Made by a program: the position numbers and the translations under genes
Notes under the pieces: generated by a model
The model's input: only the letters and a program-made list of their open reading frames with translations
Told to the model about the DNA's origin: nothing
Databases searched by the model: none
Source: Pohlia nutans
Lineage: Eukaryota > Streptophyta > Bryopsida > Bryales > Mniaceae
Length of the DNA: 64,000 nucleotides
Direction: 5' to 3'
NCBI GenBank assembly: GCA_022496805.1
Contig: CM040096.1
Span: 8,247,501 to 8,311,500, forward strand
Part shown: positions 35,896-48,421 of the stretch, piece by piece
Layout: every line of letters begins with the position of its first letter
Numbering within the stretch: the stretch's first letter is position 1

Positions 35896-36329
35896 TTAAC
35901 CCCTAAAGGAGGTTGCATGCCAAAAAGGGTTGCAAGTGTTCTTCCAGATGGTATTTCACCACGAAGACTATAGTATTGATAGAAATTGCAAATATGAAAA
36001 TGGAGCTTAGAATGGGAACAAAATATACAATTTTTTTATTTAATTCCCATTCCAAGCTCCATTTTTCAAATTTGCAATTTGGAAAGAAAGATATGGCTAC
36101 TCAAAGGGCGTTTTCTACGTATTTTGAGTCGTGTTCAGGGAAAATACCTAATTTTTTTATGATCCCACGATGGATGGAAATGCTCTTGAAAATTACCATA
36201 CGCACAGTGCATGGATATGCACCTCCTCAAAAAATCTCCCCTCCAAATTCACACTTTTACACCCCTTAGCATTACATGTATGCTGATACTACCAGCATAT
36301 AAAATACCCCAACATCCTTCAGGGGTTAA
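35896..36329 (+). mobile_element. TTAA-flanked element, family F
   Basis: 434 bp, TTAA at both ends, left terminus CCCCTAAAGGAGGTTGCATG, right in reverse complement CCCCTGAAGGATG. It contains a 35-bp hairpin (36001-36070) not present in the copy at 54072-54473. Confidence 0.75.
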
Positions 36330-36722
36330 GTGAAGTTACGACACATGAGAACGCTCCACATGGGCAACTGAAGACTATGAGTACTTGCTATGGGACTGAT
36401 CCATGGCGGAACTTGCACCATGGGGCACGGAATAGTACTAGGCATCATGGTCACTGGCAGGCCAGCCCGTAATAATGAATTCTCTACTGCTACACGGAAA
36501 TCACCATATACTGTGGGTGGGTGAATGGCAGGGGCACGTTCATCCATTTAGACAAATTCTCATCCAATTTGAAAAAAATCATTAAATTTGGATGATTTTA
36601 TGAAAAAAAATTATTAGTAAAGCCTCTTGTAAATACCGTGGACCACAATATATGATGATTTTGGTGTAGTCAACAAAACCTCAAGACTCAGTATTGGACT
36701 AAGGTGGGGCCACTTGTGCTCC

Positions 36723-37641
36723 TTAACCCCTAAAATTCTGAGCGACCATATTCTGGTCGTTCCACTTTTTGGGCAGCCTCCAGGGACCTCATATTTTTTT
36801 AAATTTCAATGAAAATTTCAGTGTACCTTCCAAAAACTACACTCTACATGTCGCACTTCGTTTCATGTCATTCCGATAAGTATTGCAAAAGTTATAAGCA
36901 TTTGAAGTTTTTGAAGCGAGATCGGGCAGCAAGATTTTTTTTATTTTTTACTCTTTTTCAAAATTTCTTTTTTGATTCATGATTGGTTGATCTTTATCTA
37001 CAAATTAAGCTTTAAATCTACCCATTTTGAGCAATGGGATAAAAGTTATGAGGAGATCTGTTTTTTGGGCAGTTTGGACAAAAAAAACTTTGAAGCTCAT
37101 TTCTAAACTCAATTTTCAATATTTTTTAATGAAATAAAAGGCACTAGGTGAAGATTTCCTAGTACAACATTCTCACCGTTAAGATTGACATTTTACAATT
37201 CCATGTCAATCTTATTAATGATTTTCTTTTTCCTTTCACTTTGTACCCACTTCTAGTAATTGTTTTATGAAAAAATTAATATGAGCTTTTTTCTTACAAG
37301 ATTTTATATTTGAAGACTTAACTCAATTGTTAACATGGCATTGCCATTCAATGAATTTCTAACCCATTCAAAAAAAAGATATTAATTTCTAAAGTTCAAA
37401 TTTGTCACCGGATTGAACCCCAAAAAATCTTCTTTTGCAACTTTGATCCTTATAATCTAAGAATCTAATGGTCATTTTGCTCTCAAATTTTGTGCTCACA
37501 TGAAAATTCAAGTTGGGTATTAAATCTTACGGTTAAATGATGAAAAAACTAAAAAAAACATATGATTTCTTCTGCAACTTCCAAATGCTGCGTTTTTCAT
37601 GGTTTTTTGTGAGAATACGGTCAAGGAATTTTAGGGGTTAA
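36723..37641. mobile_element. TTAA-flanked element, family G
   Basis: 919 bp, the longest TTAA element here. The first 12 bp of both termini are identical, CCCCTAAAATTC. No coding frame. Confidence 0.8.
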
Positions 37642-37865
37642 CACAGTTACTATTATTAGGTCAGTTAAATTTTTATGTTTTCTTGTTGGCAACTAAAGGG
37701 AGATTTCAACGTACCAAAGAATGCATTAATTGGATACTCTATATGTATACAAAAGTCATGCAGGGTCAAAGTCTTTTTTCGAATTTTTTTCTCAGTAGAG
37801 GTAAATATTAATTTTGGGGAGGATAAAAGTAAACATTGACTAAGTGAAAGATGGCGCTTTTGGAT

Positions 37866-38143
37866 GGATTTCTCTAGAACCCCCGGTGGTCTTGAATGAA
37901 TGGGGACAAAAGTGCCCCCTATTTTTGTCTGGTTGAGGCCCCACCTAAAAAAACAACCCCCTCCTTCAATGGTTTTTTGATCCCAAGTAGGTCCTCATTA
38001 AGTAATTTGGAGCCGTAGGTCCCAAATTACCAAAAAAATTGCCAAAAAAAGCACCTGGGGTGCCCAAAATGGAAATTCCAGCGAAAAGAGGGGGTGGATG
38101 AATAATGCCCGCATTCAAGACCACCGGGGGATTTAGAGATAGG
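37866..38143. mobile_element. Family H MITE, copy 2
   Basis: 278 bp; ends share CCCCCGGTGGTCTTGAATG. Flanks GCTTTTGGAT and GCTTTTGTAT give a 9-10 bp target duplication with one mismatch. Runs opposite to copy 1. Confidence 0.75.
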
Positions 38144-38510
38144 GCTTTTGTATGTCCCCAACTTATCCCTAGGGGTGCACTCTTTATTATACCCTGGCAT
38201 CACATGCATTTCTAACCCCCTTTAAAATATCCACTATATATATTAGAATATTCTTATATTTGTTCATGTATATATGTTTAATGTAAATATAAAATCCTAT
38301 TTTCAGCCCTAAATATGCTTCTTATATGTATACATAGTACAACATTGTTCAAATTAATCCCCCTCTTGTGCACTCACGTGATTCCTTACACACATAAAAG
38401 ATTGCACCTCTCGGGAACTTATCCATGTTTTTGATGCACCTCCAGAGTTAGAAGAACTTAAGTACAAACATTTTACATCAAAATTGAGAAGCTTTTCAAA
38501 GTATACACAC

Positions 38511-39084
38511 TTAACCCCTAACTACCCAAATGTCCAAATTTTGGATGTTGAATGATAAATCTTAGTAAGATTTCATTCACCATGCCACTTTCTGCAAGTA
38601 AAAAAATACTCCAAAATTCTATGGCAAGATAGCTTCATGCATGTGTAATCCAATTAGAAAGGGGATGATTTGTGAGATTTTTATGCCTCGTTTCATATTG
38701 CAGTGATTCATCAAAAAATTCTAAAATCTTAGTTCAAAAGCTCTCTTGAGAAAGTCAACTCATAAAATTAAGCAACCAATAAATCTCCAAAAATCACTAC
38801 ACTTAGAGTATTACATTTGAACTCATTACAACAAATTTCATCCACAAATTGTCAATATCTTATTCTTAATTGAATTACAAAAGAATTTTGAATTCTAAGT
38901 TCAAATTCTATACAAAATATTGGTGATTGCAGTCATAGATCTAACTGTATAGATAGAATCTAAAATTCATAAAGTACAACTTTTATTCATACATCCAGTA
39001 CAAAATATCCCTCTTAGTTGCATTCTATAATGCATCTTTGCAATTCTCCAAATCTGGAGAGGTCTATAGGCATTTAGGGGTTAA
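38511..39084 (+). mobile_element. TTAA-flanked element, family A
   Basis: 574 bp, TTAA at both ends, left CCCCTAACTACCCAAATGTCC, right gcatttaggggttaa. Good reference copy of the family. Confidence 0.85.
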
Positions 39085-39297
39085 AACATAAGAAATAATT
39101 CAAATTCAAAGCACTTGCTTGAATAACAACACGGGTTGATGCTTATTCATTAATCCGGGTTTCTTCTATAGCAAAGGTTTAGTTCATATTGAGCCTTAAT
39201 CCCTAGAAGGTTTGGGTAATACCTAAATATATTATAAAATGAGGTATTAAAAGCTTTTTTGAGCTTCAACTCCAAAGAGTACACGTAAGAAATCCTA

Positions 39298-39873
39298 TTA
39301 ACCCCTAAATGCCTAGAGCCCTCTCCAAATTTGGCAATTTTGCAAAGATGCATTATAAAATGCAACTAAGAGGGATATTTTGAACTTGATGTATGAATAA
39401 AAGTTGTACATTACTAATTTTAGATTTTATCCAATAGTTAGATTTGCGATTGCTATCACCAATATTTCTGTATAAAATTTGAAACTTGAAATTGAAAATT
39501 CTTTTGTAATTTGATTACAATTAAGATATTGACAATCTGTGAATGAAATTTGTTGTGATTGGTTGAAATGTAATACTCTAAATGTAGTGATTTTTGGAGA
39601 TTTTATGGTTGCTTAATTTTATGAGTTGACTTTTTTAAGAGCGCTTTTACATTGGAATCTTCAAAGTTTTGGGTGAATCACTACAATATGAAATGAGGCA
39701 TAATTTTTTCACAAATCATCCCCTTTTTAATCAGATCACACATGCATGAAGCTAACTTCCCATAAAATCTATAGTAAAAAATCTACACTACCAAAAGTGC
39801 ATGACGGATGATAAAACATGGATGAAATCTGTACATTGTTCAAAAAATGAATGCTCGAGCAGTTAAGGGTTAA
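39298..39873 (-). mobile_element. TTAA element family A, inverted copy
   Basis: 576 bp, begins ttaacccctaaatgcctaga and ends agcagttaagggttaa. It is the reverse complement of 38511-39084, separated from it by 213 bp. Confidence 0.85.
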
Positions 39874-40827
39874 AAGACATCTGTACGGTTGAATTTGAAA
39901 TAAAACGTCTGGATATTTTTCAAATGAATTTACACGGATTTTTTGAAATATCAATAAAATCACAATTTTAATACTTTCATCTTGTAATTCATTATGATTG
40001 GTTGAAATCATTACTGACCTACCTGTTCAGTTTCAGTAGAAATTAATTGTAAAATCAAGAAGCTGAAGGCTGAAATATGCAAAATGTTCAGCTAGGGTTT
40101 AAACCCACATCCCCTAGTACATAACAGTGAGCTGTAGGCCCACATGTGGCTAGGGTTGTAATTTGTTCCCCTGCAATGAAATCTGCTTTCATTTGTTTCA
40201 AAAAATTAAAATTAAAAAATAAAAAATAAAAAAGGCCTGGTAGGTATCTCAAGTACAGCGGTAGACTTATGTGGATGGCCTGGTTGCAACCAGGTTGACA
40301 TCTCAATATCAGAAGGTTTAAAATATTGTATACAATATCAGAAGGTTTAAAATACAATACAGGCTTCCCCTCAGCAGTGAGTACATTCATGGCATTCTTC
40401 TTATCATCCTTTTTGCATTGTTATTACGGTCGGTACCATTTTTGACCTAGTCTTAAGTTGTACAAGCTGTTTATGTTTGTGCCTTAGGTGTTTTTTTATT
40501 TTTATTTTTTTTATCATTTTGTGCAGGGATTTTGTTGTCTCTACCCTACCAGAGAAGAGACTACGGAAACGTATTGTTTTCAAGGAGTTAGATCGTTGAA
40601 CGATATAAACAACCCATAAAAGTAAATCTAGGATAAATACTAAAACAAAGACTATGTGACTAGCAGCTTGTTTTACAAGACAATTAGTTTAGCAAACAAA
40701 ACTTCAGAGGAAGCTGATAGAGCAGACGGTTTTGACCTATGAGGATCACTTTGATGTGGAGAACTTGTGGTTGCTCCAGGTTCCGGGATTTCTGTACCAT
40801 AGCCTTTAGAATCCTCCGCTCTATTCA
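39874..40827. other. No gene seen
   Basis: Includes a direct repeat (atatcagaaggtttaaaata, twice near 40306-40350). No coding evidence. Confidence 0.4.
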
Positions 40828-41326
40828 TTAACCCCTAATTGCTTGAGCGTCCATTTATTGGACGATGTACAGATTTCATCCATGTTTTCTCATCCGTCAT
40901 GCAATTTTTGCAGTGTGAATTTTTTACTCTAGATTCTATGGGAAGTTAACTTCTTGAACATGTGATCCAATTAGAAAGGGGATGATTTGTGAAATTTTTA
41001 TGCCTCATTTCATGTTGTAGTGATTCACCCAAAATTTCAAAGATTTCAGTGTAAAAGTGCTTTTGAAAAAGTCAACTCATAAAATTAAGCAACCAAAAAA
41101 TCTCCAAAAATCACTACAATTAGAGTATTACATTTCAGCCAATCACAACAAATTTCATCTACAAATTGTCAATATCCTATTTGTAATCGAATTACAAAAG
41201 AATTTTGAATTTTGAGTTTCAAACTTTATACAAAAATATTTGTGATAGCAATCATAGATCTAACCATATAGATAGAATAAAAAATGCATAATGTATAACT
41301 TTTATTCATACATTAAGTTCAAATAA

Positions 41327-41741
41327 ACAAGTAATTCTCTATTTTTGCACTTGGCCAAGTGCAATCATTCCGGGACCTAATTGTGCTAAAAACAAAATTA
41401 TCAAAAAGATTGACGAAAAAACATCGATTTCTTTCTTTGTTGAAACTTGTAGTATATTGCAATAAAACACTAATATTTTAAATTTTTCATAACAAAAATT
41501 TGAATTTCATTTATTTTTAAAATTGCAAGATTGACTATTTAAAAACTATTACAGATTATGAATAGATCAAGACACTATAAAACCGCTACCAGATTGTATG
41601 GAGAAAATATGATTTTTTTCCTTATTTTCCTTTTTCTTATTTCTTTTGTGTGTGCCAAAAAGTACATAAGGGTATGTTCTTTTGAGGGCTGGAGGATGGA
41701 GGGTGCGTTGCCGCATACCCTCAGCCCTTCCACCACGCCCA

Positions 41742-41779
<38 letters not shown>

Positions 41780-43133
41780 TCTAAAAAAATTCCGAGTTTT
41801 CCAAGGCAGAGGGTCAGTGCGCGCAGACCCTCTTTCGTTTGTCCTCTCCTTAAAACATCATAAATATGTTCTTCCATGCTCCCCCTGACCTTATATACTC
41901 GTGAGGCAGCTATGAGAGGGTGTAGAAGAACATATGCATGTTTTCTTGAGGGCTGGAGGATGGAGCGTGCGCTGCCACATACCCTCAGCTCCTCCGAAAC
42001 GCCAAAAAAAAAAATCTAATTTTAAAAAAGAAAATAAAAAAATCTGGGTTTTCCAGAGCTGAGGGTCCGTGGACTGTCTTTTCTGTTTCCTAAAGAGAAC
42101 ATCAATATGTTCTCCCATGCTCCCATGGCCGCGGAAGAAAGCATATGGGCGGCTATGCATCATTAGCGACCCGCAAAAGTAGATAGATAGATCAATGTTT
42201 TATGATTCTTTTGTTTTGTTTTTTGTGCAGGTGCTTGGGAGTGCATGGTCGCGCATTCTTTTTCCTCCTTTTCTTAGTGCATTTGGAAGTCCCATTGGAG
42301 TTGACAACGATGTTGTTCATGTGGAATCCTATGGACTCTGTATAGGGGAGTGAATCGCTCGGCTCGTTGTTCTCACAAGTTTGTTCCAAGAGGTTGGACA
42401 ATCTATTTTGATAACACAATGAAAAAATGTCATGGTGGAGTTGCTATTTGGAAGGAAGAAGCAACAGCTGCAACAATGGCGCTATATGATTACGTGCGGA
42501 TGAAGCAAATCACTATTACAAATGAAGCAAAGTTGCACATACTTGAATGTCAATTGCCTTACAGATTGAAGGCATGGGTGATTAGAAGTTGCATAATGAA
42601 CTAGATGCTTACTAGAGTAGATGAGTACAATACTATATAGTATGTGGTTTTTTAGTTTAGTTGTCAAGGTAGTGATTTAAAAGTTTGTACTATTTTTATA
42701 AATTGTAAACTTGTAAAGTGTTTTTGTGTACTAAAAAGCATATTTAAAACATATTCGCCTATTTGTGACCTACTTTCAATTGCTTACAATATGTTTATAT
42801 GGTTTTGTAAGATGTGTACTTAACTTGTTGTTTGAGAACTCCAACCTCTTGTATATACTAACATACTATGCGTCAAGATCAATTTCAAAGGAGAGTTTTG
42901 TTGTGTATAGAATCCAATTCGAAAATTTTCAAAGCACAATTAATGGCTTTTTAAAATAAAAAAAGACTTGACAATTTCCAAGAATTTGCAATTTATCCCT
43001 TTTGCAACCAAATTTGTGGGAGAAAGAATTTGGCCAAATAATTCATGCAATTTCTACCAATCTAAATTTTTAGTGCGCCCGGAAGCCAAGTGCATGATTA
43101 TATGGCTAAATACAAAAAGAGGGAATTGGATGT
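41327..43133. mobile_element. Family Y element, copy 2, nested
   Basis: 1807 bp with ends ACAAGTAATTCTCT and, in reverse complement, ACATCCAATTCCCT, both followed by a TTTTTG(C/T)A(C/T)TT(G/A)GCC-like core as in copy 1. TAA lies on both sides. A 3-bp TAA duplication resembles PIF/Harbinger, but the termini do not. The interior holds a 265-bp duplication and an exon-like stretch (42231-42349) after a tttgtgcag acceptor; neither has a recognised product. Confidence 0.7.
41680..42160. repeat. Two 265-bp tandem units within family Y
   Basis: Units starting near 41680 and 41945 both read gagggctggaggatgga, later accctcagc, ttttccaag/gagc and tatgttctt/cccatgctccc. An (ATT)n run occurs in unit 1 only. 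Confidence 0.8.
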
Positions 43134-43214
43134 TAATATCCCTTAGTTGCATTATGTAATGCATCTTTGCAAAACTGCTGAATTTTGAGAGGGCTCTAGG
43201 CATTTAGGAGTTAA

Positions 43215-45344
43215 CACAATTCCATACTTATAGAACTGGTTATGCTCAGGCTCAAGTTTTGTCCTAGTTAGGATTGTTTGTCAAAATGTAAGATGATAGT
43301 ACAATCTTTTTGTTTCTATTGCACCCTTCATCAGGAACTTCAAGGCATGTGAACATAGTGCCATGATGGTGCATTGAAATGCAATTAAGATAATTTGGTG
43401 CCAACCTCCATACCAACCTAGTATGGATAAAATGACACTAAAATGACCTGTTTGCGGCCTTTGGTGTCAAAATGGCACCAAAATAGTCTGGCCCAACTTT
43501 TCTGATGTTGTTTCTCAGTTGTAACAATTTGAAAGAATAGTCTAAGCACTCCTTGTTTTGGTTTACATCTGCAAGTTTAATTAGCTTCCCACCTAATCTC
43601 TTCTACCCATGTTGATTCTCCTGATATTTTCTACACCATTTATTCTACATCTACATTATTTTAAAACACCTATGTTAATGTGGGTCACTACAACATAGCA
43701 TAATAGAGCAATGCAATGGAGCACCCTTTTGAAAACTGGATCAAAGGAGAATCTTTCACTTAGATCCACTTTTATAAGTAATAAAGAAATGTCATTTTTA
43801 TTCCATGAATATTTGGACTACCGTGTCATTGCCACTTATACGTAGTTTCTAATTGTAATTGACTGTGGTCCCATTGCAAAAGGGTGTTGGCTCCCATTGT
43901 CAAAAGTGCCACATGTCATCTTGTGATTGGTTTAGGATGACATGAACCTCTCAAAATTTGACTTGAAAATTCAATTTCAACAGCAGGGTGCCTAAATTTG
44001 GCCCTCATGTATGATCAAGTGTGTCATGCAATGATTAAATGTTTGATAAATTTTCCTATTGTGGAATAACATGTACTACATAAATTTATCAAAAGAATTC
44101 CTCTTGTGGAATTTTTTTGCTTGATAATTCTATTGTTGTAGAGTTTGAGAGTTGTGCATGAAATGTTGAGTGGACATTTAAGAATTACAAATAGAGAACT
44201 CATTTACGATATTTTAAGCCATTGAGTCGGGTTCCTATTCTCAAATCATATAAGATGCAAGAAAAAAGTTAGATATAGGGTTGAACAATGATGGCTCTAC
44301 TTCAAAAGTAAAAGCATCATCCAATGTGTTATGATATGAGACCTTGAACAAATGAACTCTTAATGTATGTTGGCCACTTAAAGGAGCCAAAGTTAATTCT
44401 CTTTATCATCTACGATACATACCTAAAACTAACGCTTTAGTGCAAAACATATTTGTTGTTATTAGAATGATCGACATTTGATTGATTCTACATAGCAATT
44501 GAAAGATAATTCTATTGCATCAATGAAGGTAACTATGTGTTATTTGGACATTCTATATATATACAATATTTGTAGAAATTACCAAGGTTGATTTTCAAGT
44601 TTAGTCAGTTGAGTGTGGAATGAGCTTTTATCATGAATTTTTTAGATTTGTTGTGTGATTGTATGCTCAGTTGTAACAAAGATGGGATGGTAATTTGCAT
44701 ACGTAGGTGGTGTATAGATCAAAAGATACAATCATGCAAAGGTTAAAAACCTAAGTGCATGCATCTCCTAAAATTTTACATACAATGAGCTATGCATCTA
44801 AACTTTTTGCACACAATGAGCAAACGTTGCCGTACACACAACTACCAAATCAATTTTATCAAATCTAAAAATAAAATTTTCATTTTGGGCCTTTCCAAAA
44901 ATTTCAAACTCAGACAAGGGGCCAAATAAAAAATGCAGCTAACTTTGTAGCTTATAATCTTACAATTGAGGAACCTTGAATAGTTGAAAATTTGTGAATG
45001 CTAATACATTCAAGTTGGTTGAAATACCCTAGAGCTGAATTGGTCAAAAAAGTTTTACATAAAAAATTATTTGCTATTTTTCGAGAAGGGATACTTTTAG
45101 GCAACTTTGGAATGTTTGGAGAGAAACGTAATTGTGAACATTTAGGGATTAAAGTTATATTGGTAAATGATCTAAAATCACTATAAGGCTTGATGTTTAC
45201 AAGTACAATTAATATGTACCCATTGTTAAAAGATTTTAGAATGTTGGTTTCAGGTACAATGTATTATAAATAATATTTAAAAAAACTCATTTTAATTTGT
45301 GTAGATACTAATAGAACGGTTCTAGATCACACTCATCAAATTGC
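43215..45344. other. Mostly no feature; one family L copy
   Basis: Apart from the element at 43694-43902, this is AT-rich sequence with no recognised gene. Confidence 0.4.
43694..43902 (-). mobile_element. Family L MITE, copy 2
   Basis: Inverted relative to 19939-20146; begins catagcataatagagcaatg and ends with the matching gttggctcccattgtc. Confidence 0.6.
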
Positions 45345-46153
45345 TTAACCCTTTAGTGCCCAGGGTGGTTCTAGAGAAACCAGAGTTTTTTGGTGGTTCT
45401 TATTTTAAAACTCTCTCTATTCAAACTATGGAAACTATTAATAGTATTTAACCATATAAATATAAGCATAGCTTAATCAAACAAGTGCCGGTTAAACCTT
45501 GGTAAGATCCAACCGTTGGATTGGAAGATTATAGTATGTCTTTCAACCGTATAATGCACACTCAAAACTGAGATTTTGGAGGATGTGCAACTTCAAAGTT
45601 AAATAGAATTTGGGTTAAATTTTCAAAAATAAAAGTGAAGAGGTTTAGCAATGACCTATGTCAACACCTCTCCATTGCAATCTTTCATGTCAAGAATGAT
45701 TCACACATAATTATTGTGAATTTTACAAGTGATAGAGATTTATCCACATACGGTTTAGGACAAAAAATTATACGTATAAATATGAAAGGAATTGGTACAT
45801 TGATCAAGATCAAAATACATACACTAATGGAACATGAACAAGAGAACACAATCCAAAATTTTAAAACAAGACAACAAACTTCCAAACACAAGAAATACTG
45901 CATAGTACATGTGTTGTATTTTTAAGTATTTATTGTATTTTCAAATATTTGCAGTATTTTCACATTTTGTTCATAAGTATTTTGATAGTTGCACAGCTCC
46001 AAATTGAAATTTTAATTTTTTAGAAGATTTATTTTATAAGTCTCTAACTCTAAGCATCACAATTCAAAATCCAATTGTTCATGGATTTTCCGTTATTTGC
46101 ATTTTCGACACGTCAGTGACCACAATGTGGTCTCCTAGGCACTAAAGGGTTAA
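45345..46153. mobile_element. TTAA-flanked element, family D
   Basis: 809 bp, TTAA at both ends, termini CCCTTTAGTGCCCAGG and, in reverse complement, CCCTTTAGTGCCTAGG. Its right TTAA is also the left TTAA of the next element. Confidence 0.85.
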
Positions 46154-46735
46154 CTCCTAAACGTACTAGGGTGTCCCTAGAATTGACAATTTGAGAAAAA
46201 ACATCATAAAGTACTATTTAGAAGAATATTTTGGAATTGATATACAAATGAAAGTTTTAGATTTTGAATTTTAGATTCCATATGTATGGTTCGAATCACC
46301 AATACTATCACCAATATTTTATTATATATTTTGAAAGTTTAAAATAAAAATTCCTTCTAAATCTAATTACAAACAAAAAAATTAACATTTTTTGAGCAAA
46401 ATTTGTTGGAATGGATTTGAAATGAGATAATCTTAACGTGATGATTCTTTGAAATTTTTGTAATAATTAAATCTATGACCTCAATTTTGCAAGGTCACTT
46501 TTGAACTATAGTCCATGCAATTTTGGCTTGGTCAACAACTTGACATACTTATACATTTGTAATTTTAGAAAAAAATGTACCGTAGTATCACCAAATCCAA
46601 CCATTGGATAAGACAACAACTAGATGGAGTATCTCCAAAATTGGATGACTTTCATCCAAGCATTGATGAGAATTTAGAGTGAGTTTGAATTTGGCAGTTG
46701 TACAAAAATTGGACGCTGTGACGTTTAGGGGTTAA
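46150..46735 (+). mobile_element. TTAA-flanked element, family C
   Basis: 586 bp, left ctcctaaacgtactagggtg, right gctgtgacgtttagggg. Shares its end TTAAs with families D and B on either side. Inverted copy at 48929-49516. Confidence 0.85.
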
Positions 46736-46972
46736 AGGACGAAGATGCCTGAATTAGGCCTCAAGTGTAAAATTAAAAAAAATTGAGTGGGTCCTAGGTG
46801 GACTTCCTTTTGTTCAAAATTTATTTATATTTGACCAACATATGGCCACATGCAATGTTTTTGGTGATTCTAATAATATAAAATTTCATCCAATGTGAAT
46901 TATGCTTTTCACAATATGATCAATTGATTTTTTCATTTTAAAACTATGAATCCTTGGTCCTTTAGAAGTTAA
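46732..46972 (-). mobile_element. TTAA element family B, third in the row
   Basis: 241 bp, interior opposite in orientation to 23098-23335. Its left end is aggacgaag and its right end cttggtcctttagaagttaa. Confidence 0.8.
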
Positions 46973-47689
46973 CTCAATCCACCCACAAGACTATCTCAGA
47001 TGTTCTAGATCAACATTATTTGGTATAAGCAAACATTTTGAATCCAGCCAATGCCAATTTTTCACAAGTACTTTAATTGGTTTTTGGGACATGAGTAGGA
47101 AGGGTGGTCTTTGAACACTAAGGAATACTTCTTTTGTCCCACAACAAAAAGTTTCCAATATCCCTTGCTTTTGGGTTCTGAAATAAACTTATAGTTCCTC
47201 GATTGAAGTGCAAGTAGTGCCGTAGGGGCATCACATTTTGTTGAGAATGTACTTCTTAGCATTGTGACACTATGATGAATAGTAGACGTCATCGGTATAG
47301 CTCCACGAGCCACCATTAACGTCTTCCATTTGACCACCCCATTCATTGCTTGACGTTTCGTTCACTTGTTTCAAGAAATTCCAGACATCCGTTCCTTTGA
47401 AGGAGGTTTTGGGTGTTGAGGGTGACTGTTTGCGCAAGGAAAAAAAAAGAGATTTGAGGTGCAGTCTAACAAATTGGAAATTCCAAAAAAATATGTTCCT
47501 CCCTAAATTTTCCAAGCTTGAAACAATCCACTAAAAAGTCCTAGATAAGTCACTCTTTTGACAACATGATCCAGATAAAGGTCATCTTAAATGTAGTCAA
47601 AGGGCAAAAGAGTAGCTGTAATTTTGGCGTTAATTTTGTGATTGTTCGCAAAACGGGAAGCTTTTTTTGGGACAAAGGGAGTAGTGCCA

Positions 47690-47790
47690 AAGCATAGTGC
47701 CCAAGGCCCATATTGGCACTAGCTTGGGCACTGAACACCATGCTTTGACACTATTCCTTGGTGCCCAAGTACCTCTTTTCTACTAGTGTG
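47690..47790. mobile_element. Family K hairpin with TACTAGTG end
   Basis: A hairpin of gtgccaaagcatagtgccc and gcactgaacaccatgctttg; the right end runs to ctactagtg. The left end abuts a Stowaway-like gggacaaagggagta. Confidence 0.5.
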
Positions 47791-48002
47791 TCATGCCTCT
47801 TTGAAATTTATGTGTTGTGTAATGAGTTATTTTTAAAATATAGTTTTTAAAATTTATTTATTATTTTTGAAAATTCTAATTTTCAAAACTGTCAAATTTT
47901 GTGATGCATTCAATTTCAATCAAGGTCTTTGGATGTATGTTAGGCAATTGTTTTCCTTATAAAAAATCACCCAGGTTTAGTGTACTCTAGTAGAATTGGC
48001 TT

Positions 48003-48157
48003 AACATTCAGTAGCTCTCATAAGAGCTGCCTTGCGGCTTCATCCAACCCTTAACACCTGTACTTTTAGCTATTGATGGGACTCATGGGATGGTGAGGGA
48101 TATTCCTCATTATTTCATTGGAATTGGGGCAGTCCCAATGGAGGCTACTAAATGTTA
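48003..48157. mobile_element. Family X MITE, short copy
   Basis: 155 bp, ends AACATTCAGTAGCTCTC and, in reverse complement, AACATTTAGTAGCCTCC. Confidence 0.6.
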
Positions 48158-48339
48158 TGGGGCTTTCATCTTTTCTACTCAATTGAAAATCTCCATAAGT
48201 TGGAGACACTCGTAAGCACATGTGACTCAAAAGTGCCATCTTCATTTGGTGTACATCCCAATACCTACCTCCATTGAAGATCGATTTTAAAACATTTGCT
48301 AAAGAAAAAACTTTGACCCTTCACAACTGTTGTAGTCTC

Positions 48340-48421
48340 CAAGGAATAGTGTCAAAGCATGGTGACCAAAGCCCCATATTGACACTATTCCTTGGTGTCC
48401 AAAGACTGCTTTTCTATTAGT
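48340..48421. mobile_element. Family K fragment
   Basis: Reads aatagtgtcaaagcatggtg and its partner tattgacactattccttgg, ending ctattagtg. Confidence 0.45.

Larger units (their letters stand above)
40828..43214 (+). mobile_element. TTAA element family A, split by a 1.8-kb insertion
   Basis: The left part (40828-41326) and right part (43134-43214) join to a normal family A element of about 577 bp. The left end is ttaacccctaattgcttgag and the right end gcatttaggagttaa. Confidence 0.8.
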
